Shown here: piece after piece, positions 21,499 to 31,582 of the stretch
Layout of the letters: each line of letters begins with the position of its first letter
Numbering within the stretch: the stretch's first letter is position 1
Source of the DNA: Arthrobacter sp. Leaf69
GTDB lineage: Bacteria > Actinomycetota > Actinomycetes > Actinomycetales > Micrococcaceae
Reading direction: 5' to 3'
Length of the DNA stretch: 64,000 nucleotides
Assembly: GCF_001422645.1 (NCBI RefSeq)
Contig: NZ_LMLR01000014.1
Coordinates: 1 to 64,000, forward strand
Made by a program: the position numbers and the translations under genes
Notes under the pieces: generated by a model
What the model saw: only the letters and a program-made list of their open reading frames with translations
Database searches by the model: none
Told to the model about the DNA's origin: nothing

Positions 21499-24400
21499 GT
21501 GACTGATCAGCAAGCGCAACCCAGCGACCCCCCGCATGCCCTCGCCACCGTCAGCCCGGACTTCCGCGCGCAGCTTCCGGGGTCCCTGGCTGCACCGCCG
21601 GAGCGGACGCTGGTGGACATCCTGCGGGACACCGCCGTGCGTTTCCCGGATGCCTCCGCCCTGGACGACGGCCACGAATCGCTCAGTTACGCCCAGCTGA
21701 CCGCCGCGGTCCGGGCCAAGGCGAAGGAGTTGCATCTGGCCGGCCTTGGTGCCGGGGACAAGATCGGGGTCAGGATTCCGTCCGGCACCAACCTGCTCTA
21801 TGTCTCGATCCTCGCCATCCTGATGGTGGGGGCGGCGTACGTCCCGGTGGACGCGGACGACCCTGAAGAGCGCGCCCGGCTGGTGTTCGGCGAGGCCCGT
21901 GTCGCCGGCATATTACGCGGCGCCGGCGAGATTGTGACGGAGGGGCAGCGGCCCCGCCCGTTTCCTGCGCCGCGGCTTCCCGGCCCGGACGACGACGCCT
22001 GGGTCATCTTCACGTCGGGTTCCACGGGGACGCCCAAAGGCGTGGCGGTGCAGCACCGTTCCTCGGCGGCCTTCGTCGATGCCGAAGCCCGCATCTTCCT
22101 GCAGAACGATCCGATCGGGCCGCAGGACCGGGTCCTGGCCGGCCTGTCGGTCGCTTTCGACGCCTCCTGCGAGGAGATGTGGCTTGCCTGGCGGCACGGC
22201 GCCTGCCTCGTCCCGGCGCCCCGAGCCTTGGTCCGGACCGGCATGGATCTTGGCCCGTGGCTGATCAGCCACGGCATCACGGTTGTGTCCACGGTGCCCA
22301 CGCTGGCCGCACTCTGGCCGGTGGAGTCCCTGGAGAGCGTCCGCCTGCTGATTTTCGGCGGCGAAGCGTGTCCGCCGGAACTTGCTGAGCGGCTCGCCGT
22401 CGAAGGCCGTGAGGTGTGGAACACGTACGGACCCACCGAGGCCACCGTGGTGGCGTGCGCAGCGCCGCTGGGCGGTTCCGGTCCGATCAGGATCGGCCTG
22501 CCGCTGGACGGCTGGGACCTCGCCGTCGTGGACGCCGAATCCCGGCCCGTCGAGGAAGGCGAAGTCGGCGAACTGATCATCGGCGGCGTCGGCCTGGCCC
22601 GCTATCTGGACCCGGCGAAGGACGCCGAGAAGTATGCCCCCATGCCGTCCTTGGGCTGGACGCGGGCGTACCGCTCGGGCGACCTGGTCCGCTACGAGGC
22701 CGCGGGGCTGATCTTCCAGGGCCGCGCCGACGAACAGGTCAAGCTTGGCGGGCGCCGGATCGAGCTGGGCGAAATCGACGCCGCCCTGCAGTCGCTGCCG
22801 GATGTGGCCGGAGCGGCGGCGGCAGTGCAGACGACGGCGGCCGGCAACCAGATCCTCGTGGGTTACCTGGCCCCGGCCGGGGGCCAGGATATCGATCTGG
22901 CCGCGGCGCGGGAGCTCCTCGGCGAGAGCCTGCCGGCGCCGCTGATTCCGCTGCTGACCCTGGTCGATTCGTTGCCCACCAAGACCAGCGGGAAGGTGGA
23001 CCGGCACGCGCTGCCGTGGCCCCTGGCGGGGGCCGGAGCCGCCGACACCGAAGCGGCCCCGCTGAACCTCCCCGACGACGCCGCCTGGATTGTGGAGCAG
23101 TGGAGTGCCGTGCTGGGCAGCACGGTATCCGGCCTTGATGCCGACTTCTTCGCCTACGGGGGCGGGTCCCTGGCCGCCGCGCAGCTCGTCTCCGCCCTGC
23201 GCGTGCGCTACCCCACCATCACGGTGGCTGATATTTACGCCACCCCGCGGGTCGGCGCCCTCATCGATGCAGCGCGCCAGTCGCTCCCCGAGGGCGGGCC
23301 GGGCCCGGCCCCGGAACGCACCGTCCGGCGCACGGCCCGCAGGTCGCAGGTCTTCCAGACTCTCATGGGAGTTCCGCTGCACATTCTCGTGGGCATGCGC
23401 TGGCTGACGTACCTGATGGCGGCGAACAATGTGCTCTCCTCCCTCGCCGGGTTCACGGCTGCGCCCACGGTGTCCTGGTGGTGGGTGGGCGCCTCCTGGC
23501 TGGTGTTCGTCAGTCCTGCGGGCCGGATGCTCGTTTCCATGGCCGCCGCCCGCCTCCTGCTCCGCAAAGTGGTGCCGGGGACGTACCCCCGGTCCGGCCG
23601 GGTGCACCTGCGCCTGTGGCTGGCCGAACAGATCCAGGACCTGGCCGGCGCCATCAGCCTGGCCAGTGCTCCGTGGGTGCCCTATTACGCCCGGGCCCTC
23701 GGGGCGAAAATCGGGAACGACGTCCAGCTCCACTCGCTGCCGCCCGTCACGGGCCTGCTTTCGCTCGGCAGCGGCTGCAATGTGGAGCCGGAGGTCGATC
23801 TGTCCGGCTGGTGGATCGACGGCGACATCGTCCACATCGGGGCCATCCACGTCGGCCCCGGCGCCACAGTCGGGGCACGCAGTACCCTCATGCCGGGCGC
23901 CACGATCGGCGCCGGAGCCAAGGTGGAGCCGGGCTCAGCCGTGCTGGGCAAAGTGAAGTCCGGGCAACTTGTCGCCGGGTCCCCGGCCGAGCGCCGGGGC
24001 AAGGCCAAACACTCCTGGCCGGACACGCCCCCGGCCCACCCGCTGATGGGCCGGCTCTGGTTCGCCGGCTTCGCCGCCGCGTCAGCCATCCTGGCCCTGA
24101 TCCCGTATGTCTCCGCCGCCGCCGCGGCAGGGGTGGTCTTCGGCTTCATCCGGGGCAAGGAATCGCTGGGCGCCGCGCTGCCGCAGCTGCTGCTGTCCCT
24201 CCCGTTGGCCGCCCTGGTCTGGTTCCTGTCCAACCTGGTGCTGATACTCCTGACCACCCGTCTCCTCGGCGTGGGCCTGGCCGAAGGCTACTACCGGGTG
24301 CGCAGCAGGATCGGCTGGCAGGTCTGGGCGACCGAACGGGTCCTGGATCTGGCCCGCGACCTCCTCTTCCCCATTTACGCCAGCCTCTTCACGCCGGCTT

Positions 24401-25464
24401 GGCTGCGCCTGCTCGGGGCCAGGATCGGTAAGAACGTGGAGGCCTCAACCGTCCTGCTGATCCCCAAGATGACCACCGTCGGGGAAGGCGCCTTCCTGGC
24501 CGACGACACGATGGTGGCCTCCTACGAGCTCGACGGCGGCTGGTTGCGGATCGCCCCCGCCAAGATCGGAAAGCGCTCCTTCCTCGGCAACTCCGGCATG
24601 ACCGCGGCCGGCCGCAACGTGCCCAAGAACTCCCTTGTGGCTGTGCTGTCGGCGACCCCGGCGAAATCGAAGGCGGGGACCTCGTGGCTGGGCAGCCCGC
24701 CGGTCCGGCTCCGGCGCACGGCCATCGCCTCCGACGACACGAGGACGTACCAGCCGCCCCTGAAACTCAAGATCGCCCGGGCCTTGTGGGAACTGTGCCG
24801 CTTTGTCCCCGTCGTGACGACCGTCGCGATCGCCGCCGGAGTGTTCCTCGCCTTCGATTGGCTCGCCACCGTCTTCAATTACGGCATCGCGGCGCTCCTG
24901 GGCGGAGTCGTCATCCTGCTCGCCGGCGCCGTGGCAGCGGGCAGCGCCGTCGTGGCGAAATGGCTGCTGGTGGGGCGCATCAGGCCCGGCGAACATCCGC
25001 TGTGGAGCTCCTTCATCTGGCGCAACGAGGTGGTGGACACCTTCATCGAAATGGTCAGCGCCCCGTGGTTCGCCCGCGCCGCAACCGGCACCCCGGCGCT
25101 TGTCTGGTGGCTCCGGGCACTCGGCGCCAAGATCGGCGCCGGCACGTGGTGCGAAAGCTACTGGCTGCCCGAAGCGGACCTCGTAACCCTGGGCCGGAAT
25201 TCCACGGTGAACCGCGGCTGCGTGGTCCAGACCCATCTCTTCCACGACCGCGTCATGAGCATCGACACTGTTACGCTCGATGACGGGGCAACGATGGGAC
25301 CGCACGGAGTCATTCTCCCGCAGGCCCGGATCGGCAACGGCGGCACAGTGGGCCCCGCGTCCCTTGTGATGCGGGGTGAAACAGTGCCCGCCGCGACGTA
25401 CTGGATGGGCAATCCGGTGAGTCCTTGGAGTGGGCCCGCGGTGCCTGCAGCCAAGCTGAAGTAG
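21499..25464 (+). CDS. Pls/PosA-type membrane NRPS, candidate poly-lysine synthetase
   Basis: 1321 residues, near the 1319 of Streptomyces albulus epsilon-poly-lysine synthetase (recalled). Order: adenylation domain (about 30-505) with A3 VIFTSGSTGTPKGVAV at 169, A5 TYGPTEATV, A8 GRADEQVKLGGRRIELGEID and A10 lysine 499; carrier domain with GGGS, phosphopantetheine serine 557; then six membrane segments in three pairs (about 623-690, 853-925, 1095-1155), each pair followed by a soluble domain with hexapeptide-like repeats (about 700-845, 940-1085, 1160-1321). No standard condensation or thioesterase domain. Hand alignment to GrsA gives substrate residues D221, A222, E225, S264, I285, G287, T309, V317, V318, K499, i.e. 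DAESIGTVVK, a lysine-type code. GTG start with GGAG 11 bases upstream. Confidence 0.9.
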   Translation: MTDQQAQPSDPPHALATVSPDFRAQLPGSLAAPPERTLVDILRDTAVRFPDASALDDGHESLSYAQLTAAVRAKAKELHLAGLGAGDKIGVRIPSGTNLLYVSILAILMVGAAYVPVDADDPEERARLVFGEARVAGILRGAGEIVTEGQRPRPFPAPRLPGPDDDAWVIFTSGSTGTPKGVAVQHRSSAAFVDAEARIFLQNDPIGPQDRVLAGLSVAFDASCEEMWLAWRHGACLVPAPRALVRTGMDLGPWLISHGITVVSTVPTLAALWPVESLESVRLLIFGGEACPPELAERLAVEGREVWNTYGPTEATVVACAAPLGGSGPIRIGLPLDGWDLAVVDAESRPVEEGEVGELIIGGVGLARYLDPAKDAEKYAPMPSLGWTRAYRSGDLVRYEAAGLIFQGRADEQVKLGGRRIELGEIDAALQSLPDVAGAAAAVQTTAAGNQILVGYLAPAGGQDIDLAAARELLGESLPAPLIPLLTLVDSLPTKTSGKVDRHALPWPLAGAGAADTEAAPLNLPDDAAWIVEQWSAVLGSTVSGLDADFFAYGGGSLAAAQLVSALRVRYPTITVADIYATPRVGALIDAARQSLPEGGPGPAPERTVRRTARRSQVFQTLMGVPLHILVGMRWLTYLMAANNVLSSLAGFTAAPTVSWWWVGASWLVFVSPAGRMLVSMAAARLLLRKVVPGTYPRSGRVHLRLWLAEQIQDLAGAISLASAPWVPYYARALGAKIGNDVQLHSLPPVTGLLSLGSGCNVEPEVDLSGWWIDGDIVHIGAIHVGPGATVGARSTLMPGATIGAGAKVEPGSAVLGKVKSGQLVAGSPAERRGKAKHSWPDTPPAHPLMGRLWFAGFAAASAILALIPYVSAAAAAGVVFGFIRGKESLGAALPQLLLSLPLAALVWFLSNLVLILLTTRLLGVGLAEGYYRVRSRIGWQVWATERVLDLARDLLFPIYASLFTPAWLRLLGARIGKNVEASTVLLIPKMTTVGEGAFLADDTMVASYELDGGWLRIAPAKIGKRSFLGNSGMTAAGRNVPKNSLVAVLSATPAKSKAGTSWLGSPPVRLRRTAIASDDTRTYQPPLKLKIARALWELCRFVPVVTTVAIAAGVFLAFDWLATVFNYGIAALLGGVVILLAGAVAAGSAVVAKWLLVGRIRPGEHPLWSSFIWRNEVVDTFIEMVSAPWFARAATGTPALVWWLRALGAKIGAGTWCESYWLPEADLVTLGRNSTVNRGCVVQTHLFHDRVMSIDTVTLDDGATMGPHGVILPQARIGNGGTVGPASLVMRGETVPAATYWMGNPVSPWSGPAVPAAKLK

Positions 25465-25508
25465 CCACGCCCCTGCCCGCCCGCACCTGCAATCCCGAAA
25501 GCCTGCTG

Positions 25509-26894
25509 ATGAGTTCCAGTCCCCCACGTTCCACAGCCGCACCCGGCACCGGCAGTGGCCTGCCCACCGACGATGCGGCCGGATCCCCTGATCCCTATCT
25601 GCCGGGCCACGGCACGGATGCCTACCGTGTCACGCGCTATGAACTTGAACTGGACTACAAGCTCAGCAGCAACCGCCTGAACGGCCGCGCGGTGGTGCAC
25701 GCCGTGACGGAACGCCCCACGTCCGCCATCGTCCTGGACCTCACCGGTCTCCGGGCCACCAAGATCCAGCTGAGCGGGCGGAGGGTGCGGAAGTTCAGCC
25801 AGCGCGCCGACCAGCTCGTCATCGTCCCCGAGGCAGCCCTGCTGCCGGGCGAGGACTTCACCCTCGATATCCGCTACGAGGGCAACCCCTCTCCCCGCCG
25901 CGGGCTCTGGGGCGAAGTGGGCTGGGAGGAACTCACCGATGGTGTGCTCGTGGCGGGGCAGCCGAACGGCGCACCCTCCTGGTTTCCGTGCAACGACCAC
26001 CCGCAGGACAAGGCCAGCTACCGGATCTCGGTGACCACGGACGCCAACTACCGGGCAGTGTGCAACGGAATCCTGGTGTCGCACAACTCCCGGTCCAGCC
26101 GCGAAACGTGGGTGTACGAACAGTCGGAGCCGATGTCCACCTACCTCGCCACCGTCCAGATCGGCCGCTACGAACTCCTGGCGCTCAACCCTGTCCGCCC
26201 GGCAGTGCAGGTGCCCCAGTACGCGGCCGTTCCGGCCGCACTGGCAGAGGCCGCCCGCATCGGGCTGGCCAGGCAGCCGGAGATGATGCGCACCTTCATC
26301 AACTGTTTCGGCCCTTACCCTTTCTCCGAGTACACCGTTGTGGTAGCAGGGGATGAACTGGAGATCCCGCTGGAGGCGCAGAGCCTGTCGATCTTCGGCC
26401 CCAACCATCTCCGGCAGGACTGGGAGTCCCAGCGGCTCATCGCGCATGAGTTGTCCCATCAGTGGTTCGGGAACTCGCTGACGGCGGCCTCGTGGAAGGA
26501 CATCTGGCTGCACGAGGGCTTCGCCTGCTACGCGGAATGGCTCTGGTCCGAGGAGGCCGGCGTGATGACCGTGGCCCGCCGGGCCGCCACCGCGTGGCGG
26601 AAGCTCGGCGCCAGCAAGCAGGATCTGCTCGTGGGCGACCCCGGTCCGGAGCTGATGTTCGATGACCGGGTCTACAAACGCGGCGCCCTGGCGCTGCACG
26701 CCCTGCGCCTGCGCTGCGGTGACCTGGCCTTTTTCTCCCTGCTGCACGAGTGGGCCAGCCAGAACCGCCACGGCTCCGTTTCGACACAGCAGTTCATCCT
26801 GACCGCGGACCGGGCGACAGGCCTCGATACCGAGTCCCTGCTGCACCCGTGGCTGTACCAGGAGGCCCTGCCGCCGATGCCGACGGGCGGCTAG
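25509..26894 (+). CDS. M1-family zinc metallopeptidase
   Basis: 461 residues, gluzincin with HELSHQWFG (HEXXH at 313-317) and the third zinc ligand glutamate 336 in LHEGFA, an HEXXH-X18-E arrangement. The N-terminal beta domain (about 35-215) is typical of M1. The usual GXMEN exopeptidase motif is replaced by IPLEAQS, as in a subset of actinobacterial M1 proteins, so strict aminopeptidase activity is not assured. The C-terminal ARM-like domain is absent, so it is a short form. It follows the NRPS by 44 bases on the same strand and likely shares its transcript. Poly-lysine-degrading enzymes are zinc peptidases; a role in product trimming or self-protection is inference. No signal peptide. Confidence 0.9.
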   Translation: MSSSPPRSTAAPGTGSGLPTDDAAGSPDPYLPGHGTDAYRVTRYELELDYKLSSNRLNGRAVVHAVTERPTSAIVLDLTGLRATKIQLSGRRVRKFSQRADQLVIVPEAALLPGEDFTLDIRYEGNPSPRRGLWGEVGWEELTDGVLVAGQPNGAPSWFPCNDHPQDKASYRISVTTDANYRAVCNGILVSHNSRSSRETWVYEQSEPMSTYLATVQIGRYELLALNPVRPAVQVPQYAAVPAALAEAARIGLARQPEMMRTFINCFGPYPFSEYTVVVAGDELEIPLEAQSLSIFGPNHLRQDWESQRLIAHELSHQWFGNSLTAASWKDIWLHEGFACYAEWLWSEEAGVMTVARRAATAWRKLGASKQDLLVGDPGPELMFDDRVYKRGALALHALRLRCGDLAFFSLLHEWASQNRHGSVSTQQFILTADRATGLDTESLLHPWLYQEALPPMPTGG

Positions 26895-26907
26895 CAGCAG
26901 TCCTGAC

Positions 26908-26922
26908 GGCGGGCTCCCCGCC
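26908..26922. terminator. Short hairpin between convergent genes
   Basis: GGCGGG-CTC-CCCGCC at 26908-26922, between the stops of the M1 peptidase and the PPTase. It may act in both directions, but it is short. Confidence 0.3.
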
Positions 26923-26933
26923 TGCGGCGGCTG

Positions 26934-27587
26934 CTAGGCCATTTCAACGATGGCCAGCGCGGCGGCAAAGCCGGCGGGCAGGCCCAAGGCAACCGTGTCC
27001 AGATCAACCACGACAGTTCCGTCGGCAGGCTCCGCGAAGGCTTCAACCGAGGACGGTTCGATCCGCAGACCGGTGCCGCGGGCCTTCAGCAGGGCTTCCT
27101 TGCGCGCCCAAGCCGCTGCCCGCCAGGGCATCACCTTCACCGGCGGCAGGGCAAGGAGATGCTGCCGTTCCGCAGAGGTGAGGGCGACGTCGTCGAACCC
27201 TGGGAACATCACGCCGGAGCTGTGCTCCAGGTCAATGCCGACCGCACCGCCGACCATAACCCCGGATACGCCGGTGCTGCCGGCCGCGAGCAGGACCCAG
27301 CCGCCGCTGCGCGAAAGGCTCAGGCTGAGGCCAACGGGGGCGCCGTGCATCCGGTAGCCGGGGCGGCCGTGGTCAAGCTCCGGTCCCGTGCCGCAGTCCG
27401 GGCACGAATAGTGGGCCGTGAGCTCCCCGGGGCCCACACCGAGAATCCCGGCGACGAAGGCGCGCAGGGCGATCCTGCCGGCGAGGAAGTCCCGCCGGGC
27501 GGCCGGACTCGTGATGCCCGCGGCGCGTGTTTGTTCCGCGGGATCGAGATGGATCCCGCCGTCCGGTCCGACGTCGGCAAGACGCAC
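26934..27587 (-). CDS. 4'-phosphopantetheinyl transferase
   Basis: Sfp-type enzyme transferring the phosphopantetheine arm of CoA to carrier-domain serines. 217 residues from the GTG at 27587. Magnesium/CoA motifs are GIDLE (117-121) and WARKEALLK (160-168), and CPDCG followed by HGRPG near 62-77 is also family-typical. It is convergent with the NRPS-peptidase pair, so its natural partner is probably the carrier domain of the NRPS next door. The frame is open upstream through an 18-base tandem repeat, giving a GEHREP-like repeat; I regard this as untranslated. Confidence 0.9.
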   Translation of the reverse strand: MRLADVGPDGGIHLDPAEQTRAAGITSPAARRDFLAGRIALRAFVAGILGVGPGELTAHYSCPDCGTGPELDHGRPGYRMHGAPVGLSLSLSRSGGWVLLAAGSTGVSGVMVGGAVGIDLEHSSGVMFPGFDDVALTSAERQHLLALPPVKVMPWRAAAWARKEALLKARGTGLRIEPSSVEAFAEPADGTVVVDLDTVALGLPAGFAAALAIVEMA

Positions 27588-27626
27588 GGACCGGACGGTG
27601 ACTCCGGATACGGTGAGGGTTCCGCC

Positions 27627-27689
27627 GGGCTCACGGTGCTCTCCGGGCTCACGGTGCTCTCCGGGCTCCCCGTGCTCGCTGTGCTCGCT
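27627..27689. repeat. Tandem 18-base repeat between pheT and the PPTase gene
   Basis: GGGCTCACGGTGCTCTCC occurs at 27627-27644 and 27645-27662, a degenerate third copy follows at 27663-27680, and then the half-unit GTGCTCGCT repeats. It lies in the short gap upstream of the PPTase start and after pheT. Probably slippage-prone; might affect transcript length. Confidence 0.6.
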
Positions 27690-27703
27690 GTGCTCCCCAT
27701 GCT

Positions 27704-30247
27704 TTAGCGTTGGACTGCTCCGAAACGCTCGTGGGCCACAGCGACGGCGCCCTCGCGGGCCGCGGACGCCTCGTCCGCGGTCAGCGTGCGGTCCGCGGCC
27801 CGGAAGCGCAGGCTGAAGGCCAGCGACTTCTTGCCGTCCTCGATGCCCTTGCCCGCGTACACATCGAAGAGTGCGACGTCTTCGAGCAGTTCCCCGGCGC
27901 CTTCGCGCAGGGCCGCGAGCACTTCTTCCGCCGGGACCTCCTGCGGCACCACGAGGGCGACGTCCTGGGTGGCCACCGGGTAGGTGGAGATGTGGCGGGC
28001 CACGATCACGTCGGCGGCCGCCTCAAAAAGGGCGTCCGCGTTGAATTCGAGGGCCACCGAACGCGCGGGCATGTCATGGGCGGCCAGCAGCTTCGGGTGC
28101 AGCTCGCCGGCATAGCCCAGGACCTCGCCGGTGCGGAGCGCCAGCTGGGCGGCCCGCCCCGGGTGGAAGGCCTGGTGCTGGCCCTGGCTGACCACAATCT
28201 CGACGCCAAGTACGTCGCCGGCGGTCCTGGCGATGTCAAGCGCGTCGGCCCAGTCCCACGCCCGGGGCGTGTGGCCCGCGGCGGCCGGCGAGTCGTGGCC
28301 GGTGAGTACCGCGGCGACGTACAGCGGCTGGTCCGGGACGCCGTCGTACAGTCCGTCCAGCACCTCGTCGCTGGGCTTGATGCCAAGCGGCGGGATCGAG
28401 GCGGTGCCCAGCGTGTCGCCCGGCAGGAACACCAGACCGGCCTCGAACAGGGCCAGGTCCCGGAAGCCGCGCGAATGGTTGCGCTTGGCGACCTCGATCA
28501 GGCCCGGCAGGATCGAGGTGCGCAGGTAGCCCTGCTCCTCGCTGATCGGGTTGGCCAGCTTGAGCGCTTTGCGGGGCGTTCCCTCCGTGGACACGCCGAA
28601 CGTGTCATTGGCGGCCTTGGAGACGAACGGGTACGCCAGGACCTCGGTGAGGCCGGAATCTGCCAGGGCCTGGACGAGGCGCCGGCGCTGCTGCTGGGTG
28701 CGGGTCAGGCCCCGGCCCGGAGGCGCCACGGGAAGGCTCGCGGGGATCTGATCGTAGCCGACCAGCCGGGCGATCTCCTCGGAGAGGTCCTCCTTGGTTT
28801 CCAGGTCGTTGCGCCAGCTCGGGGCGGTCACGGTGTAGCCGCCGTCGTTCTTCACCACCACGGCGCCCAGGTCCTCGAGCGAGGTGACCACCTGCTCCTC
28901 GGTGAAGTCGATGCCGATCCGTTCGGACGCGAAAGCTGCGGGCAGCTCGACGGTGACGGTGCCCGGCGCCGTCCCGACGTCGGTCCCGGCCTCGTCCGCG
29001 GTGCCGCCGGCGAGTTCGACCAGGAGGTCAACGACGCGCTGGGCAGCGGTGCCCGCGACGTGCCAGTCCACGCCGCGTTCGAAGCGCTTGGAGGCTTCGG
29101 ACGGCAGTTTGTGGCGGCGGCGGGAGCGTCCGATGGACACCTCGTCGAAGTGGGCCGCCTCGACGAGGACGTTCGACGTCGAATCGCTGACCTCGGTGGC
29201 GGCGCCGCCCATCACGCCGGCGATGCCGATCGCGCCGGAGCCGTCGGTGATCAGGAGGTCCTCGACGTCGAGCGCACGGACTTTTTCGTCCAGCGTGGTG
29301 ATCCTTTCACCCGCCACCGCACGGCGGACCACGATGTCGCCCGACAGCTTGTCCAGGTCGTAGCAGTGCGTGGGCTGCCCGAGTTCGAGCATGACGTAGT
29401 TGGAGATGTCCACCGGCAGCGAGATGGAGCGGATGCCGGCAAGCCGGAGGCGTGAAACCATCCAGAGGGGCGTGGGGCGGGTGGCATCCACGCCGCGGAC
29501 GGTGCGGGCCACGAAGCGGTCGCAGCCGGGCTTGCCGTAGATCGGGGCGTCGTCGTTGAGTTTGACGGGGTAGCCGCCGGCCAGGGCAACCGGAGCCTGT
29601 ACTTTCGACGCCGGGTCCGTGAAGGACGTGCCGGTGGCGTGGGCGTACTCACGGGCCACGCCGCGGATCGAGAACGCGTAGCCGCGGTCCGGGGTGACGT
29701 TGATTTCGGCGGCCTGGTCGTAGAGGCCCAGGAGCTCCATGGCGTCGGCGCCGATTTCCGGGTCCAGCCCGATCCGGGAGAGCACCAGGATGCCGTCGTG
29801 GTCTTCGCCAATGCCGAGCTCGCGCACGGAGGCGATCATGCCGGCGGACAGGTGGCCGTAGGTCTTGCGCGCCGAAATGTGGAAGTCGCCGGGCAGCACG
29901 GCGCCGGGGAGGGTGACCACCACCTTGTCGCCTTCCACGAAGTTATGGGCGCCGCAGATGATGCCCTGGACCCCCGAGGGATCAATGCCGTCGCCGGTGA
30001 GCGACTGCTGCTGCCCTTCGGGGACCACCCGGACCTGGCACCAGTTGATGGTTTTGCCGTTGGTCTGGGGTTCCTTGACGATGCTCAGGACCTGGCCCAC
30101 CACGATGGGGCCTTGCAGGGTGTCCGTGGGGCGGTGGACGGCTTCTTCTTCAAAGCCGACCTTGACCAGTTCGGCCATCACGTCTTCGGCCGTTGCTCCG
30201 GCCGGTACCTGCGCGAATTCACGCAGCCAGGAAAGGGGGATACGCAC
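27704..30247 (-). CDS. pheT: Phenylalanyl-tRNA synthetase beta chain
   Basis: Large subunit of the heterotetrameric class II PheRS. 847 residues: start with IPLSWLREFA, tRNA-binding (OB) domain about 40-155, B3/B4 editing domain in the middle, B5 domain, and a C-terminal ferredoxin-like anticodon-binding domain ending with FSLRFRAADRTL. GTG at 30247, two bases after the pheS stop (TAACCGTG). The frame runs on upstream but inside pheS. Confidence 0.97.
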   Translation of the reverse strand: MRIPLSWLREFAQVPAGATAEDVMAELVKVGFEEEAVHRPTDTLQGPIVVGQVLSIVKEPQTNGKTINWCQVRVVPEGQQQSLTGDGIDPSGVQGIICGAHNFVEGDKVVVTLPGAVLPGDFHISARKTYGHLSAGMIASVRELGIGEDHDGILVLSRIGLDPEIGADAMELLGLYDQAAEINVTPDRGYAFSIRGVAREYAHATGTSFTDPASKVQAPVALAGGYPVKLNDDAPIYGKPGCDRFVARTVRGVDATRPTPLWMVSRLRLAGIRSISLPVDISNYVMLELGQPTHCYDLDKLSGDIVVRRAVAGERITTLDEKVRALDVEDLLITDGSGAIGIAGVMGGAATEVSDSTSNVLVEAAHFDEVSIGRSRRRHKLPSEASKRFERGVDWHVAGTAAQRVVDLLVELAGGTADEAGTDVGTAPGTVTVELPAAFASERIGIDFTEEQVVTSLEDLGAVVVKNDGGYTVTAPSWRNDLETKEDLSEEIARLVGYDQIPASLPVAPPGRGLTRTQQQRRRLVQALADSGLTEVLAYPFVSKAANDTFGVSTEGTPRKALKLANPISEEQGYLRTSILPGLIEVAKRNHSRGFRDLALFEAGLVFLPGDTLGTASIPPLGIKPSDEVLDGLYDGVPDQPLYVAAVLTGHDSPAAAGHTPRAWDWADALDIARTAGDVLGVEIVVSQGQHQAFHPGRAAQLALRTGEVLGYAGELHPKLLAAHDMPARSVALEFNADALFEAAADVIVARHISTYPVATQDVALVVPQEVPAEEVLAALREGAGELLEDVALFDVYAGKGIEDGKKSLAFSLRFRAADRTLTADEASAAREGAVAVAHERFGAVQR

Positions 30248-30249
30248 GG

Positions 30250-31311
<1,062 letters not shown>

Positions 31312-31317
31312 CTACTG

Positions 31318-31345
31318 TTCTTAGCTACGAGTCGGTTCATGCCAA
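31318..31345 (-). promoter_or_regulatory. pheS promoter, probable leaderless start
   Basis: -35 TTGGCA (31340-31345), 16-base spacer, -10 TAAGAA (31318-31323), six bases, then the pheS ATG. I looked for a T-box or leader peptide upstream (31346-31582) and found neither. Confidence 0.5.
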
Positions 31346-31582
31346 CGGCAACGGCCCTTCAAGGTGCAAGGACCAGCGTGTTGACAAAGGACAGGGCTCG
31401 CCAAAATCGCTCCGGCGGGCACTCCCCTTCAGTCTAGTTGAAGGCACTCAGGTGCCCGAACGTGACGGCACTCGGCGGCTCGCCTTCCCACTCCCCAGGC
31501 TTCGGCACGGCGGCGGCCCGCACTGCTTGGCATCCACGGTATTTGTGTACCCGGCGGCGGGGCGCCCGGCTAGCATGGCCTC

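Noticed and set aside
31346..31582. T-box or leader peptide upstream of pheS
   Set aside because: No T-box core, no run of Phe codons, and a good promoter lies immediately at the start codon.
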